Positions 32,981-42,407 of a stretch of DNA of 44,024 bases are shown here, piece by piece. Position numbers and translations under genes: made by a program. Source of the stretch: Streptomyces albicerus (GTDB lineage Bacteria > Actinomycetota > Actinomycetes > Streptomycetales > Streptomycetaceae); the NCBI RefSeq assembly GCF_008905045.1, contig NZ_VWMY01000077.1, forward strand, positions 1-44,024, given 5' to 3'. The notes under the pieces are model-generated. The model did no database searches. It had not been told where the DNA came from and saw only the letters and a program-made list of their open reading frames with translations. Within the stretch, counting starts at the first letter, position 1; the number at the start of each line of letters is the position of its first letter.

Positions 32981-32986
32981 AGGCTA
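32981..32986 (-). promoter_or_regulatory. -10 box TAGCCT, leaderless GNAT start
   Basis: TAGCCT-N6-ATG on the minus strand immediately before the gene ending at 32498. Confidence 0.5.
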
Positions 32987-33052
32987 CGACAGCCACCCGG
33001 GCAAACCGGGTCGAGACCCACCCCCAGCAGCAGCGCCGCCCGGCGACCCGGA

Positions 33053-33874
33053 TCAACGTCCCAGCAGCAGCCGTGCGATGGCGGCCTGTTCGGCGTCCAG
33101 CCCCTCCCCCTCCTCCACCAGCCACAGCGAGTTCTGCAGCACCCGCCCCAGCGTCCAGGCGCGTGCCCCCTCCCGGTCCACGCCCAGCGCCTCCGTCATC
33201 AGGTCGAAGCGGCGCGGCAGCTGCCCCTCCTCGAACCGGTTCCAGAGCGCGGGCAGCAGCTCGAAGCACGGGTCCCCGGCGAGCGGTTTCGGATCGATGA
33301 CGAGCCACGGCTCACGGTCGGCCGCGAGGACGTTCTCGAAGTGCAGATCCCAGTGCAGCAGCCGGTCCCCGGGCTCGCCCGCGACCTCGCGCACCGCCGC
33401 CGCACAGTCCTCCAGCAACCGCCGATCGCCTTGGTCCTCAAGGGACTTGAGCACCGGCGGCAGCCGCTCGAACATGCCCGCGGCGATATCGCCCAGCCGC
33501 CGCATCCCCTCCGGCGCCGGCACGGCCGTGAGCCGCGCCAGCAACTCCGCCAGGATTCCGGTGGCCTTCATCACATCCGGTACGGCGGCCAACGGGCGTC
33601 CCTCGTCAAGCCGTTCGAGCAGCAACGTGCCGGTCTCCGCGTCCTCGTCCAGCAGCCGTACGACCCCGTCACCGCCCCAGGTCCGCAGCGCGAGCCCCTC
33701 GCCGGCCGTCTCGTCGTCGACGTCCTGCAGCTTCAGCGCCGCCCGTGTTCCGTCGGCGCGCACGACCGGCAGCACGACCGAGACCCGCCCGCTCATCGGC
33801 GCCCCCTCCTGCCGCAGATCCCATCGCTCCAGGAACTCCTCTCCCCGCTCCAGCAGCCGCGCGTACCGGACCAT
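33053..33874 (-). CDS. APH(6)-like aminoglycoside/hydroxyurea phosphotransferase
   Basis: A 273-residue kinase-fold protein of the streptomycin 6-phosphotransferase (StrB) group. Visible are the lysine strand AALKLQDVDDE, the catalytic loop HWDLHFENVLA and the metal-binding DPKPLAGDPCFELLPALWNR, which is the mark of this family. It may phosphorylate an aminoglycoside or a related cyclitol, but many Streptomyces copies lack a proven resistance role. No antibiotic genes are adjacent. The stop is 79 bp from the GNAT start. Confidence 0.82.
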   Translation of the reverse strand: MVRYARLLERGEEFLERWDLRQEGAPMSGRVSVVLPVVRADGTRAALKLQDVDDETAGEGLALRTWGGDGVVRLLDEDAETGTLLLERLDEGRPLAAVPDVMKATGILAELLARLTAVPAPEGMRRLGDIAAGMFERLPPVLKSLEDQGDRRLLEDCAAAVREVAGEPGDRLLHWDLHFENVLAADREPWLVIDPKPLAGDPCFELLPALWNRFEEGQLPRRFDLMTEALGVDREGARAWTLGRVLQNSLWLVEEGEGLDAEQAAIARLLLGR

Positions 33875-33959
33875 TCACCATCACCCCATGAGTCGTGCGC
33901 TTGCCCAAGGCCGTGGAAAAGCATGGAATCCGAAGGAGACACCCGCCACTCCGAGAAGC

Positions 33960-33965
33960 TAACGT
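33960..33965 (+). promoter_or_regulatory. -10 box TAACGT, leaderless oxidoreductase start
   Basis: TAACGT-N7-ATG before the FAD oxidoreductase start at 33973; a GAGAAG lies too far upstream to be a good ribosome site. Confidence 0.5.
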
Positions 33966-33972
33966 CCCGCGC

Positions 33973-35583
33973 ATGAGCAGCACGGAGAACGCGGGCAGCA
34001 CCAGCGACGCCACCCGCACGACCGACGCGCCGGACGCCACCGACGCGACAGGCGCCACCGACGCGCCGCGCGCGGCCGACGCGCCAGGCACGGCGGACGC
34101 GCCAGGCACGGCGGACGCGCCAGGCACGGCGGACGCGCCAGGCACGGCGGACGCGACCGACCCGGCCCCGACAGCCCGCACGCCCGGCGCACCCCGCACC
34201 GTCGTCAACGGCGGCATATCGTTCTGGTACGCGCAGGACGGCCTCCCCACACCCCGCGAGCCTCTCCCCGGCGACGCGAGCGCCGATGTCGTGATCGTCG
34301 GCGGCGGCTACACCGGCCTGTGGACCGCGTACTACCTGAAGAAGGCCGCCCCTTTCCTGCGGATCACCGTCCTGGAGCAGAAGTTCTGCGGCTACGGCGC
34401 CTCCGGCCGCAACGGCGGCTGGCTCTACAACGGCATCGCGGGCCGCGACCGCTACGCGCGCCTGCACGGCCACGAAGCCGCCGTACACCTCCAGCAGGCC
34501 ATGAACGAGACGGTCGCCGAAGTCGTCCGCGCCACCGAAGAAGAAGGCATCGACGCGGACATCCACCGGGGCGGCGTACTCGAAGTCGCCTACACACCCG
34601 CCCAGTTGGCCCGCCTGAAGGCCTTCCACGAGACGGAACTCTCGTACGGCGAGAAGGACCGCGAGCTCCACGGCGCCCGCGAGACCGCCGACCGCATCCA
34701 CGTCGCCGACGCCGTCGGCTCCACCTGGACCCCGCACGGCGCCCGCCTGCACCCCGTCAAGCTCATCAAGGGCCTCGCGGCGGCCGTCGAAGCACTCGGC
34801 GTCACGATCCACGAGTCGACGCCCGTCACCGAGATCAGACCCAAGCACGCCGTCACCCCGTACGGCACGGTTCGCGCCCCCTACGTCCTGCGCTGCACGG
34901 AAGGCTTCACGGCCTCCCTGAAGGGCCAGAAACGCACCTGGCTCCCCATGAACTCCTCGATGATCGCCACCGAGCCGCTGACCGCCTCCCAATGGGAGTC
35001 CGTCGGCTGGGAAGGCCGCGAAACACTCGGTGACATGGCGCACGCCTACATGTACGCCCAGCGCACCGCCGACGACCGCATCGCGCTCGGCGGCCGCGGA
35101 GTTCCGTACCGCTTCGGTTCGCGCACGGACAACGACGGCCGTACGCAGGCGTCGACGGTCAACGCGCTCCGGGAGATCCTCGTCCGCTTCTTCCCGCAGC
35201 TCTCGGACATCGCCGTGACCCACGCCTGGTCGGGCGTCCTCGGCGTCCCCCGCGACTGGTGCGCCACGGTCACCCTCGACCGCTCGACCGGCCTCGGCTG
35301 GGCCGGCGGCTATGTGGGCTCCGGAGTCGCCACTGCCAACCTCGCCGCCCGCACCCTCCGGGACCTGATCCAGCGGGACTCGGGCCAGTCGGGCGCGACC
35401 GAGCTCACCGCCCTCCCCTGGGTCGAACACAAGGTCCGCAAGTGGGAACCCGAGCCTTTCCGCTGGCTCGGGGTACACGGCATGTACGCGACGTATCGAG
35501 CCGCCGACCGCCGCGAACTCACCACCCATGCCGCACAGTCGTCCCGGATCGCGCGTATCGCCGACCGGGTCGCGGGCCGCTGA
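33973..35583 (+). CDS. FAD-dependent oxidoreductase (DAO family) with repeat-bearing N-terminus
   Basis: A 536-residue protein. The first 80 or so residues are a low-complexity Ala/Asp/Thr tail with the hexapeptide GTADAP four times; it has no signal character. The enzyme proper starts with FWYAQDGLPTPREPLPGD, then the Rossmann motif ADVVIVGGGYTGLWTAYYLKK, and CGYGASGRNGGWLYNG, typical of gamma-glutamylputrescine oxidase-like and glycine/D-amino-acid oxidase relatives. The C-terminal GLGWAGGYVGSGVATANLAARTL closes the FAD site. It would oxidise an amine or amino acid, substrate unknown. The hydrolase gene follows after 15 bp, probably in one operon. Confidence 0.85.
   Translation: MSSTENAGSTSDATRTTDAPDATDATGATDAPRAADAPGTADAPGTADAPGTADAPGTADATDPAPTARTPGAPRTVVNGGISFWYAQDGLPTPREPLPGDASADVVIVGGGYTGLWTAYYLKKAAPFLRITVLEQKFCGYGASGRNGGWLYNGIAGRDRYARLHGHEAAVHLQQAMNETVAEVVRATEEEGIDADIHRGGVLEVAYTPAQLARLKAFHETELSYGEKDRELHGARETADRIHVADAVGSTWTPHGARLHPVKLIKGLAAAVEALGVTIHESTPVTEIRPKHAVTPYGTVRAPYVLRCTEGFTASLKGQKRTWLPMNSSMIATEPLTASQWESVGWEGRETLGDMAHAYMYAQRTADDRIALGGRGVPYRFGSRTDNDGRTQASTVNALREILVRFFPQLSDIAVTHAWSGVLGVPRDWCATVTLDRSTGLGWAGGYVGSGVATANLAARTLRDLIQRDSGQSGATELTALPWVEHKVRKWEPEPFRWLGVHGMYATYRAADRRELTTHAAQSSRIARIADRVAGR
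34087..34158 (+). repeat. Four 18-bp tandem repeats inside the oxidoreductase gene
   Basis: GGCACGGCGGACGCGCCA in four adjacent copies (34087, 34105, 34123, 34141; the last has 3 changed bases). In frame, they encode GTADAP. Copy number could change by slippage without a frameshift. Confidence 0.9.
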
Positions 35584-35598
35584 GACAGGGGGAACCTC

Positions 35599-36327
35599 AT
35601 GAGCACCGCAGTCATGGACACCGTCCGCTACTCGTCCGACGGTCAGCTCCTCGACATCCACCGCGCCGCCGCCCCCGACGCCCCCACGGTCCTCCTGTGG
35701 CACGGCCGCGGCCCCGCCGAACGGGACGTTCTCGGCGCCCTGGCCGCGACGGTCGCCCGCCTCGGCGCCACGGTCATAGTCCCCGACTGGCACCCGGACG
35801 CCCCCGACGGCGGACGCCCCCACCTCGAGGCGTCCCTCCGCTTCACCTGGGACTTCGTACGCGACCCGGCCGAGATCATCCTCGTCGGCTGGTCCCTGGG
35901 CGGCCGCGCCGCCATGGCCACGGCCCTGCAGCCGAACCCCCCGGAGGGCTGGCGCCCGGCCGCCGTGGTCGGCATCGCCGCCCGCTACAACCAGCCCGAG
36001 CCGCTCCTCGGCCTCCCTTCCCCCATGGCCGTCTGCGCCACCGCCCCGCCGCTGCCCATCCACCTGGTGCACGGCACGGCGGACCGGGTCTGCGACTTCG
36101 CCAACGCCCGCGAGTTCCAGGCCGTCCTGGCCGCCTGCGGCCGCCCGGCCCCCCTCACGGAACTCACCACGGACCACTCGGGCGCGGTCATGGCCGAGTA
36201 CGCCTCCGAACTCGGCCGCTGCCGCCCCGCCCACTCCGGCTCCGCCCACCGCGAAGGCCTCCGCACGGCCCGCTTGATCGCTCGCGCAGCGGGCCTGCCC
36301 ACACAAAAGGCCCAGGTCAGCGGGTGA
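35599..36327 (+). CDS. Alpha/beta hydrolase
   Basis: A 242-residue cytosolic hydrolase of unknown substrate. The oxyanion region LLWHGRGPAERD, the nucleophile elbow GWSLGG, the acid near VHGTADRVCDFANAREF and the His in LTTDHSGAVMAEY give a complete Ser-Asp-His set. AGGGGGAA precedes the ATG, 15 bp after the oxidoreductase stop. The stop codon TGA lies inside the stem of the terminator. Confidence 0.82.
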   Translation: MSTAVMDTVRYSSDGQLLDIHRAAAPDAPTVLLWHGRGPAERDVLGALAATVARLGATVIVPDWHPDAPDGGRPHLEASLRFTWDFVRDPAEIILVGWSLGGRAAMATALQPNPPEGWRPAAVVGIAARYNQPEPLLGLPSPMAVCATAPPLPIHLVHGTADRVCDFANAREFQAVLAACGRPAPLTELTTDHSGAVMAEYASELGRCRPAHSGSAHREGLRTARLIARAAGLPTQKAQVSG

Positions 36328-36336
36328 CCTGGGCCT
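36308..36336. terminator. Terminator overlapping the hydrolase stop codon
   Basis: AGGCCCAGGTCA (36308-36319) pairs perfectly with TGACCTGGGCCT (36325-36336) around a 5-nt loop. The TGA at 36325 is the hydrolase stop. Located between the hydrolase and the convergent tRNA gene, it could serve both. Confidence 0.85.
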
Positions 36337-36370
36337 GCAATGCGGCACGACGGGTTGTCCGTGCTGTCGG

Positions 36371-36444
36371 AGCCCCCTGTCGGATTCGAACCGACGACCT
36401 ACGCTTTACAAGAGCGTTGCTCTGACCAGCTGAGCTAAGGAGGC
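36371..36444 (-). tRNA. tRNA-Thr (anticodon UGU)
   Basis: A 74-nt cloverleaf on the minus strand: acceptor GCCTCCT with AGGGGGC, D arm GCTCAGCTGGTCAGAGC, anticodon loop CTTGTAA (TGT at 36410-36408), and T loop GTTCGAATC. CCA is not encoded. It reads ACA, a rare codon in this genome. Confidence 0.95.
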
Positions 36445-36607
36445 CTGCACGCGTGCGTGCTTGCAGGCATACGTGCGCTGGGCGTGCACGCATGCGCGCC
36501 CGTGCAGTGTACCCACGTCACAGCGGGGTCCCGTCGAAAATTTCCTCGAACTTCATGAGCCCCGGAGTACTGACAGAACGCGTGAACGCGAGGTAGCGTC
36601 CTGACCC

Positions 36608-36712
36608 AGTCCGCTCGTGTGGACTACACCACTACGGGCCGTTCCGTAGTGGCTCACCACCTTTACAACGGATCGTCCGGCACGTTCCTGCCGGTGAAGG
36701 GGGCCCCTCACC
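36608..36712 (+). ncRNA. Structured leader matching the msiK RNA motif
   Basis: Directly before msiK lie hairpins AGTCC...GGACT (36608-36625), CCACTACGG-GCCGTT-CCGTAGTGG (36629-36652) and CCGGCA-CGTTCC-TGCCGG (36677-36694), then GGTGA-A-GGGG against CCCC-TCACC (36693-36712) that would hide the ribosome site. Conserved actinobacterial leaders of this gene were described as the msiK RNA motif, a presumed cis-regulator. I assign it by position and structure, not by a model score. Confidence 0.7.
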
Positions 36713-37849
<1,137 letters not shown>

Positions 37850-37873
37850 TCCCGGAGATTTCACCCAGGTTGA

Positions 37874-37911
37874 CGAAGAAGGCCCCGCAGGCCACTGCGG
37901 GGCCTTCTTCG
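37874..37911 (+). terminator. Terminator of msiK
   Basis: CGAAGAAGGCCCCGCAG (37874-37890) pairs perfectly over 17 bp with 37895-37911 around GCCA, ending in CTTCTTCGTTGT. Confidence 0.9.
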
Positions 37912-38035
37912 TTGTCGACAAATACCCCGGCAGACCGGTCATTTCGATACCTGTGCGTCAACATCAAACTCGAAAACGGCGGTTTACCCGTCCCTCGAAT
38001 TGATTACTAAATGTCGCCAAATCATCACCCCGCGC

Positions 38036-38041
38036 TACCCT
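38036..38041 (+). promoter_or_regulatory. -10 box TACCCT, leaderless start
   Basis: TACCCT-N7-GTG before the small exported protein. A TGTCGC box 18 bp upstream might be the -35. Confidence 0.5.
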
Positions 38042-38048
38042 CACTCGC

Positions 38049-38531
38049 GTGAAGCACTCCACTAACCACTCGACGCGACACGGCCGTGGCCCCGCCGGCC
38101 GACCGACACAGCACGGCCGCGGTCCGGCCCGCCGGATCGGCCGTACTCTCGCCCTCGTTCTGCCCGTCGTCCTGGTGCTCTCCGGGACGCTCGCGGTGAC
38201 CCGAGTCAACTGGTCCGGGAACAGCTCCTCGGGCTCGGTGCTCGCCGCATCCGCCGAGGACGTCTCCCGGCGCGCTCCGTCCCGCGCCCCGCAGGACGTG
38301 CTGCGCGACAAGCTCCTGCTCGAACTCCAGGAGAAGAACCCGGGCGTGGCCCTCACACACCTCCAGGAGGCCGTGAACGGCCGCCCGTCGCTCGCCAGGC
38401 ACTGCGCCTCCATCGCCCGCGCCCTGGGCCGCGCAGCGGTCCGCGCATACGGCCCGTCCCGCGCCCAGTCATACGCCCGCCCGGTCTGCGACACATCCTT
38501 CGCCACGGGCGTAGCCGCCCAGCACGCCTGA
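38049..38531 (+). CDS. Small exported or membrane-anchored protein, unknown function
   Basis: A 160-residue protein conserved in Streptomyces beside msiK. The first 30 residues are basic with HGRGPA twice, then one hydrophobic stretch (TLALVLPVVLVLSGTLAV) that acts as signal or anchor. The exported part has a helical KLLLELQEKNPGVALTHLQEAV segment and two cysteines in ARHCASIARALGRAAVRAYG and YARPVCDTSF that could form a disulfide. I do not know its function. GTG start at 38049, no ribosome site, leaderless geometry. Confidence 0.75.
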   Translation: MKHSTNHSTRHGRGPAGRPTQHGRGPARRIGRTLALVLPVVLVLSGTLAVTRVNWSGNSSSGSVLAASAEDVSRRAPSRAPQDVLRDKLLLELQEKNPGVALTHLQEAVNGRPSLARHCASIARALGRAAVRAYGPSRAQSYARPVCDTSFATGVAAQHA

Positions 38532-38542
38532 GCCGCCCGGCG

Positions 38543-38636
38543 GGCCCGTCAGGGGCCTCCGGCCCCGTAAGGGGCGCGGGGCTGGGACAATGTGCGGCTC
38601 CGCCGCGTGGGCGCGACCAGCCTCAACGGACCCGCA
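38543..38636. repeat. Dispersed palindromic repeat (type B, full copy)
   Basis: GGCCCCGTAAGGGGC (38561-38575), GCGGGGCTGGGACAATGTGCGG, the CTCCGCCGCG segment and CAACGGACCCGCAG, in the same order as at 11333. Followed by CCCGCACA/CCCCACCC microrepeats up to about 38700. Confidence 0.8.
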
Positions 38637-38716
38637 GATCCCCACCCCGCGCGGCCCGCACACCCCCACCCGCACAGCCCGCACATCCCCACCCGCTCAC
38701 CCCGCGGGGCGCCACG

Positions 38717-38722
38717 TACAGT
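38717..38722 (+). promoter_or_regulatory. -10 box TACAGT, leaderless nucleotidyltransferase start
   Basis: TACAGT-N6-ATG, close to the ideal TANNNT, directly before the start at 38729. Confidence 0.55.
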
Positions 38723-38728
38723 TCGGGC

Positions 38729-39460
38729 ATGACCGATCCGAACGCCGCGTCGCGCCCCGTTCAAGCCGTCGTCCTGGCCGGCGGCCAGGGCTCCCGGCTG
38801 CGTCCCTACACCGACGACCGTCCCAAGCCGATGGTCGAGATTCCCGGCACCGGGACCCCGATCATCGGCCACCAGCTGGCCTGGCTCGCCGAGGAGGGCG
38901 TCACCGACGTCGTCGTCTCGTGCGGTCATCTCGCCGAGGTCCTCCAGCAGTGGCTGGAGTCGACCGACCTGCCCGTCTCCGTGACCACCGTGGTCGAGAC
39001 GGAGCCGCTGGGCCGCGGCGGCGGCCTCAAGTTCGCCGCCAAGCACCTGCCCCACCCGGACCGCCCCTGGTACGCGACGAACGGCGACATCTGGACCCGT
39101 TTCTCGCTGCGTGAGATGGCGGACTTCCACACCGAGCGCGACGCGGTGGCGACCCTCGCGCTGGCCCGCCCGCGCATCCCGTGGGGCGCCGTCGAGACCG
39201 ACGACTTCGGTCACATCACGGACTTCATCGAGTCCCCGCCGACCGCGTACGGGATCAACGCGGGCGTGTACGTCTTCTCGCCCGAGTTCGCCGCCCTGCT
39301 CCCCGACCTCGGCGACCATGAGCGCACCACGTTCCCGCGCCTGGCCCGCGAGCGCCGCCTGGCGGGCTATCCGATCCCGCAGGGCGCCTACTGGCGCGCC
39401 ATCGACACCGCGAAGGACCTCACGGAGGCGGCCAAGGAGCTGGCCGCGCTGGGGCGTTGA
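38729..39460 (+). CDS. Sugar-1-phosphate nucleotidyltransferase
   Basis: A 243-residue enzyme making an NDP-sugar. The signature LAGGQGSRLRPYTDDRPKPMVEI binds the nucleotide, NGDIW holds the metal-binding Asp, and GINAGVYVFSPEF is the sugar-binding part. It lacks the C-terminal hexapeptide domain of GlmU or ManC-like fusions. Mannose-1-phosphate guanylyltransferase or glucose-1-phosphate thymidylyltransferase are both possible. Single gene with a leaderless start and a strong terminator. Confidence 0.85.
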   Translation: MTDPNAASRPVQAVVLAGGQGSRLRPYTDDRPKPMVEIPGTGTPIIGHQLAWLAEEGVTDVVVSCGHLAEVLQQWLESTDLPVSVTTVVETEPLGRGGGLKFAAKHLPHPDRPWYATNGDIWTRFSLREMADFHTERDAVATLALARPRIPWGAVETDDFGHITDFIESPPTAYGINAGVYVFSPEFAALLPDLGDHERTTFPRLARERRLAGYPIPQGAYWRAIDTAKDLTEAAKELAALGR

Positions 39461-39496
39461 GGACCTCACCTCGGTCCAGCGACTTGTCCCGTACGT

Positions 39497-39535
39497 CGAT
39501 GGGGCCCGGCACCTGAGTGGTGCCGGGCCCCATCG
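39497..39535. terminator. Bidirectional terminator
   Basis: CGATGGGGCCCGGCACC pairs over 17 bp with 39519-39535 around TGAGT, between the convergent nucleotidyltransferase and DoxX genes. Confidence 0.9.
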
Positions 39536-39580
39536 TCGTATCGAAATCCACGTACCGGACGTCGTGGCGAATGAGCTGTC

Positions 39581-41245
39581 TCAGCCGAGCAGGCCGCCGA
39601 CGAGCCCGTCCGAGCTTCCGGAGCCGCTGCCTCCCGAGCCTCCGCCCGCGCCGCCGCCGGTACCTCCGGAGCCGCCTCCCGAGCCCGTACCGCCGCTGTT
39701 GCCGCCCGAGGAGGACGGGCCCGCGCTGGTGCTGGGCGCCTGGGGCGGGGCCGACTGCTGGGGCGGGGCCTGGCCGGTGCCCTGTGTCTGGCTGGGCTGA
39801 CCGGCAGTGGCGCCGGCGGTCTCGCGGGCCGCACCAGGCGTGGTCGCGGCGCCCGAGGGGCTCGCCGAAGTGGCGCCCTGCGTGGGCGAGTTGGCCGCCG
39901 AGGGGCTCTCCTTGTGGCGGCGCTTGCCGGGTTCCTCGGGGAGCGGGGAGCCGGGCAGTTCGTTGCGCGGGGCCTCGCCGGGGCCGGGGACGACCACACG
40001 GTCGGCGTCGCGGACGGCGCCGCCGAGCAACGAGCCGAAGAGCAGCGTGAATCCGACGACGACGGTCGCGACGAGCGCGCCGCGGCGCAGGACCCGGCGG
40101 CGCAGCTCCCAGATCTCGACGCGCGGCCCGAGCGTGCGCCAGGCCTCACCGGCGAGGCGGCCGTCGACGGAGTAGACGGGGGCGCCCGCGATGATCAGCG
40201 GGGACCAGGCGGCGAGGTAGATGATGTCGGGTGCGTCGTAGGCGGGGACGGACTTCCAGCTGACGGTGAGGAGAAGCGCCGCCGACAGCAGCGCGCCGAC
40301 GACCGCGGCCACCCGCTGCCACAGGCCCAGGACGGTGAGGACGCCGACGATCACCTGGAAGAAGGCGATGAGGAGTCCGGCACCGACGGGGTGCTCGAGC
40401 GCGAACTGGCGCAGTGGCTCGGCGAGTTCCCAGGGATGCAGCGAGTTGAGCCACTTGACCATGGAGCCGCGCTTGCCGCCGTCGAAGTAGACGGGGTCGC
40501 AGAGCTTGCCCATGCCGGCGTAGATGGAGATGAAGCCGAGGAAGACGCGCAGCGGGAGCAGGACGACGCCGAGGTTCATCCGGCGGCCGGGGTAGTACCC
40601 GTGCCGGACGGGGTCGGCGCCGTGCCGCTTGGGAGCACTGCCGTCCTCGTCCCGGTACGAGTCGCGCTCGTAGGAGTCGCGCTCGTAGGAGTCGTCCTCG
40701 ACATCGCCCCTCGTGTACGGGGGGTCGTCGATCTCCTCGTACGCGCTGCCCGCGCTGCGCATCTGGGGCAGGAGGCGGGTCCCGGGGCCGCGGACGCTCG
40801 GCGTCTCGACGGTGGCGTCGATGTCGAACCCGGAGGTGGCGCCCACGTCGACGCGCGGGATGACCTGGGTCGCGCCGCCGTCGCCCGCCGGTTCCTCGGC
40901 GCCGTGCCGCAGACTCGTGCTCCGCACGGCCTGCAGCAGCCGGGTGGCGCCGGTGTCGTCGGGGGCGGACCTCCCGCTCCAGACGACGGGCGCGCGGCGG
41001 CGGGTTCCTGCGGCGGTTCCGACGACGGGCATGCGCGCGGTGTCGTCGCTCGAGCTCAAGTACCGTGCGACGCGCGGGGACTGGGCCCGCGGGGCGGTGC
41101 CCAGCTGCACGCGGAAGCTCGCATGATTGACGATGACCTGCGCCGGATCGCTCGGCACCTTCACCATGCTCAGCGCGGGAGCGTCGTCGAATCCCAACGA
41201 GCGGTCCCCCGTGGGTGTGCGGGGTGTTCTGGTGTCCACACTCAT
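39581..41245 (-). CDS. DoxX family membrane protein with long disordered tails
   Basis: A 554-residue protein. The first 215 residues are polar and disordered, with a YERDSYERDSY repeat near residue 190. A DoxX core follows (about 225-375) with four helices: VVLLPLRVFLGFISIYAGMGKL, GAGLLIAFFQVIVGVLTVLGL, VAAVVGALLSAALLLTV, IIYLAAWSPLIIAG. A further helix (GALVATVVVGFTLLFGSLLGG) comes before a Ser/Gly/Pro/Gln-rich tail ending in GGGSGGSGSGSS. DoxX proteins are linked to thiosulfate or redox processes, but the role here is unknown. ATG at 41245; no clear ribosome site. Confidence 0.85.
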   Translation of the reverse strand: MSVDTRTPRTPTGDRSLGFDDAPALSMVKVPSDPAQVIVNHASFRVQLGTAPRAQSPRVARYLSSSDDTARMPVVGTAAGTRRRAPVVWSGRSAPDDTGATRLLQAVRSTSLRHGAEEPAGDGGATQVIPRVDVGATSGFDIDATVETPSVRGPGTRLLPQMRSAGSAYEEIDDPPYTRGDVEDDSYERDSYERDSYRDEDGSAPKRHGADPVRHGYYPGRRMNLGVVLLPLRVFLGFISIYAGMGKLCDPVYFDGGKRGSMVKWLNSLHPWELAEPLRQFALEHPVGAGLLIAFFQVIVGVLTVLGLWQRVAAVVGALLSAALLLTVSWKSVPAYDAPDIIYLAAWSPLIIAGAPVYSVDGRLAGEAWRTLGPRVEIWELRRRVLRRGALVATVVVGFTLLFGSLLGGAVRDADRVVVPGPGEAPRNELPGSPLPEEPGKRRHKESPSAANSPTQGATSASPSGAATTPGAARETAGATAGQPSQTQGTGQAPPQQSAPPQAPSTSAGPSSSGGNSGGTGSGGGSGGTGGGAGGGSGGSGSGSSDGLVGGLLG

Positions 41246-41395
41246 CTAACCGAGCGGCGTGTGCTTAGGACACTGCTTTGACCGCCCCGATCTGTCCGGA
41301 CCGCGTCAAGATCACCCAGCCCGTCCGTATCGCCCTATGGAGGCGCCTTACGGGGACGGCATTTCACACCGCCCCCAGTCCCCGCCGGACCACCC

Positions 41396-42340
41396 TCAGA
41401 CACGCCGCCGAGAGGCCTCGTACAGCACGACACCAGCCGCCACACCCGCGTTCAGCGACTCCGTGCCACCCGGCATCGGAATCCGCACCCGGAAGTCGCA
41501 GGTCTCGCCCACGAGTCGGGACAGGCCCTTGCCCTCGCTGCCGACGACGATGACGACCGGGCCGCCGAGGGCTTCCAGTTCGCCGATCTCGGCTTCGCCG
41601 TCCGCGGCGAGGCCGACCACGACGAGGCCTGCCTTCTTGTAGGCCTCGAGGGCCCGGGTCAGGTTGGACGCGCGGGCGACGGGCGTACGGGCCGCGGCGC
41701 CGGCGGACGTCTTCCAGGCGCCGGCGGTCATACCGGCGGCTCGGCGCTCGGGCACGACCACACCGTGCCCGCCGAACGCGGAGACCGACCGGACGACGGC
41801 ACCGAGGTTGCGCGGGTCCGTCACGCCGTCGAGCGCGACGATCAGCGGGTCCACGCCCTCGTCGTACGCGGCGGCGGCGAGGTCCTCGGGGTGCGCGTAC
41901 TCGTACGGCGGGACCTGGAGGACGAGGCCCTGGTGGTTGAGCCCGTTGGTCATGCGGTCGAGCTCGGGGCGGGGGGCCTCCATGAGGTGGATGCCGCCGC
42001 GGTCCGCGGCGAGCTGGAGCGCCTCGCGCACCCGCTCGTCGTTGTCGATGAACTGCTGCACGTAGAGCATCGTGGCGGGCACGCCCTCGCGCAGCGCCTC
42101 GACGACGGAGTTGCGCCCGACGACCATCTCGGACGTGCCCTTGCCGCCCCGGCCGCCGCGCGGTGCGGGGCGGCGCACGGCCTGCTTCGCCTTGGACGTG
42201 GCGATTCGGTTCTTCTTGTGCCCCTTGCGCGCCTCGGCGGGCGGGGTCGGGCCCTTGCCCTCCAGGCCCCGGCGTCGCTGGCCGCCACTGCCGACCTGCG
42301 CGCCCTTCTTGCCGGACATGCGGCGGTTGTTAGCGGCCAT
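41396..42340 (-). CDS. rlmB: 23S rRNA 2'-O-ribose methyltransferase, RlmB/TrmH (SpoU) family
   Basis: A 314-residue SPOUT enzyme that methylates a guanosine ribose in 23S rRNA with SAM. After a basic 70-residue extension (RRRGLEGKG, KGHKKNRIATSKAK) come the substrate domain (VVGRNSVVEALREG) and the knotted domain: LDGVTDPRNLGAVVRSVSAFGGHGVVVP, VIVVGSEGKGLSRL and IPMPGGTESLNAGVAAGVVLYEA, the three SpoU motifs. It is cotranscribed after cysS, 111 bp downstream with a hairpin between. The exact target nucleotide is inferred from family. Confidence 0.9.
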   Translation of the reverse strand: MAANNRRMSGKKGAQVGSGGQRRRGLEGKGPTPPAEARKGHKKNRIATSKAKQAVRRPAPRGGRGGKGTSEMVVGRNSVVEALREGVPATMLYVQQFIDNDERVREALQLAADRGGIHLMEAPRPELDRMTNGLNHQGLVLQVPPYEYAHPEDLAAAAYDEGVDPLIVALDGVTDPRNLGAVVRSVSAFGGHGVVVPERRAAGMTAGAWKTSAGAAARTPVARASNLTRALEAYKKAGLVVVGLAADGEAEIGELEALGGPVVIVVGSEGKGLSRLVGETCDFRVRIPMPGGTESLNAGVAAGVVLYEASRRRV

Positions 42341-42407
42341 GACCTACCTGTCTGTGTGAGAGCGTGCTGATGTCTTCTGGAACTCTGGAACGCGTACTTC
42401 TATGAAG

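Noticed and set aside
24816..36327. A new multi-gene defence or biosynthetic island in the mixed-enzyme region
   Set aside because: Genes are mostly single units in alternating directions with their own terminators and ordinary metabolic families; only the TnpB element looks acquired.
33793..36348. 851-codon open frame on the minus strand
   Set aside because: Antisense to the FAD oxidoreductase and hydrolase; Gly/Ala/Arg-rich with no domains.
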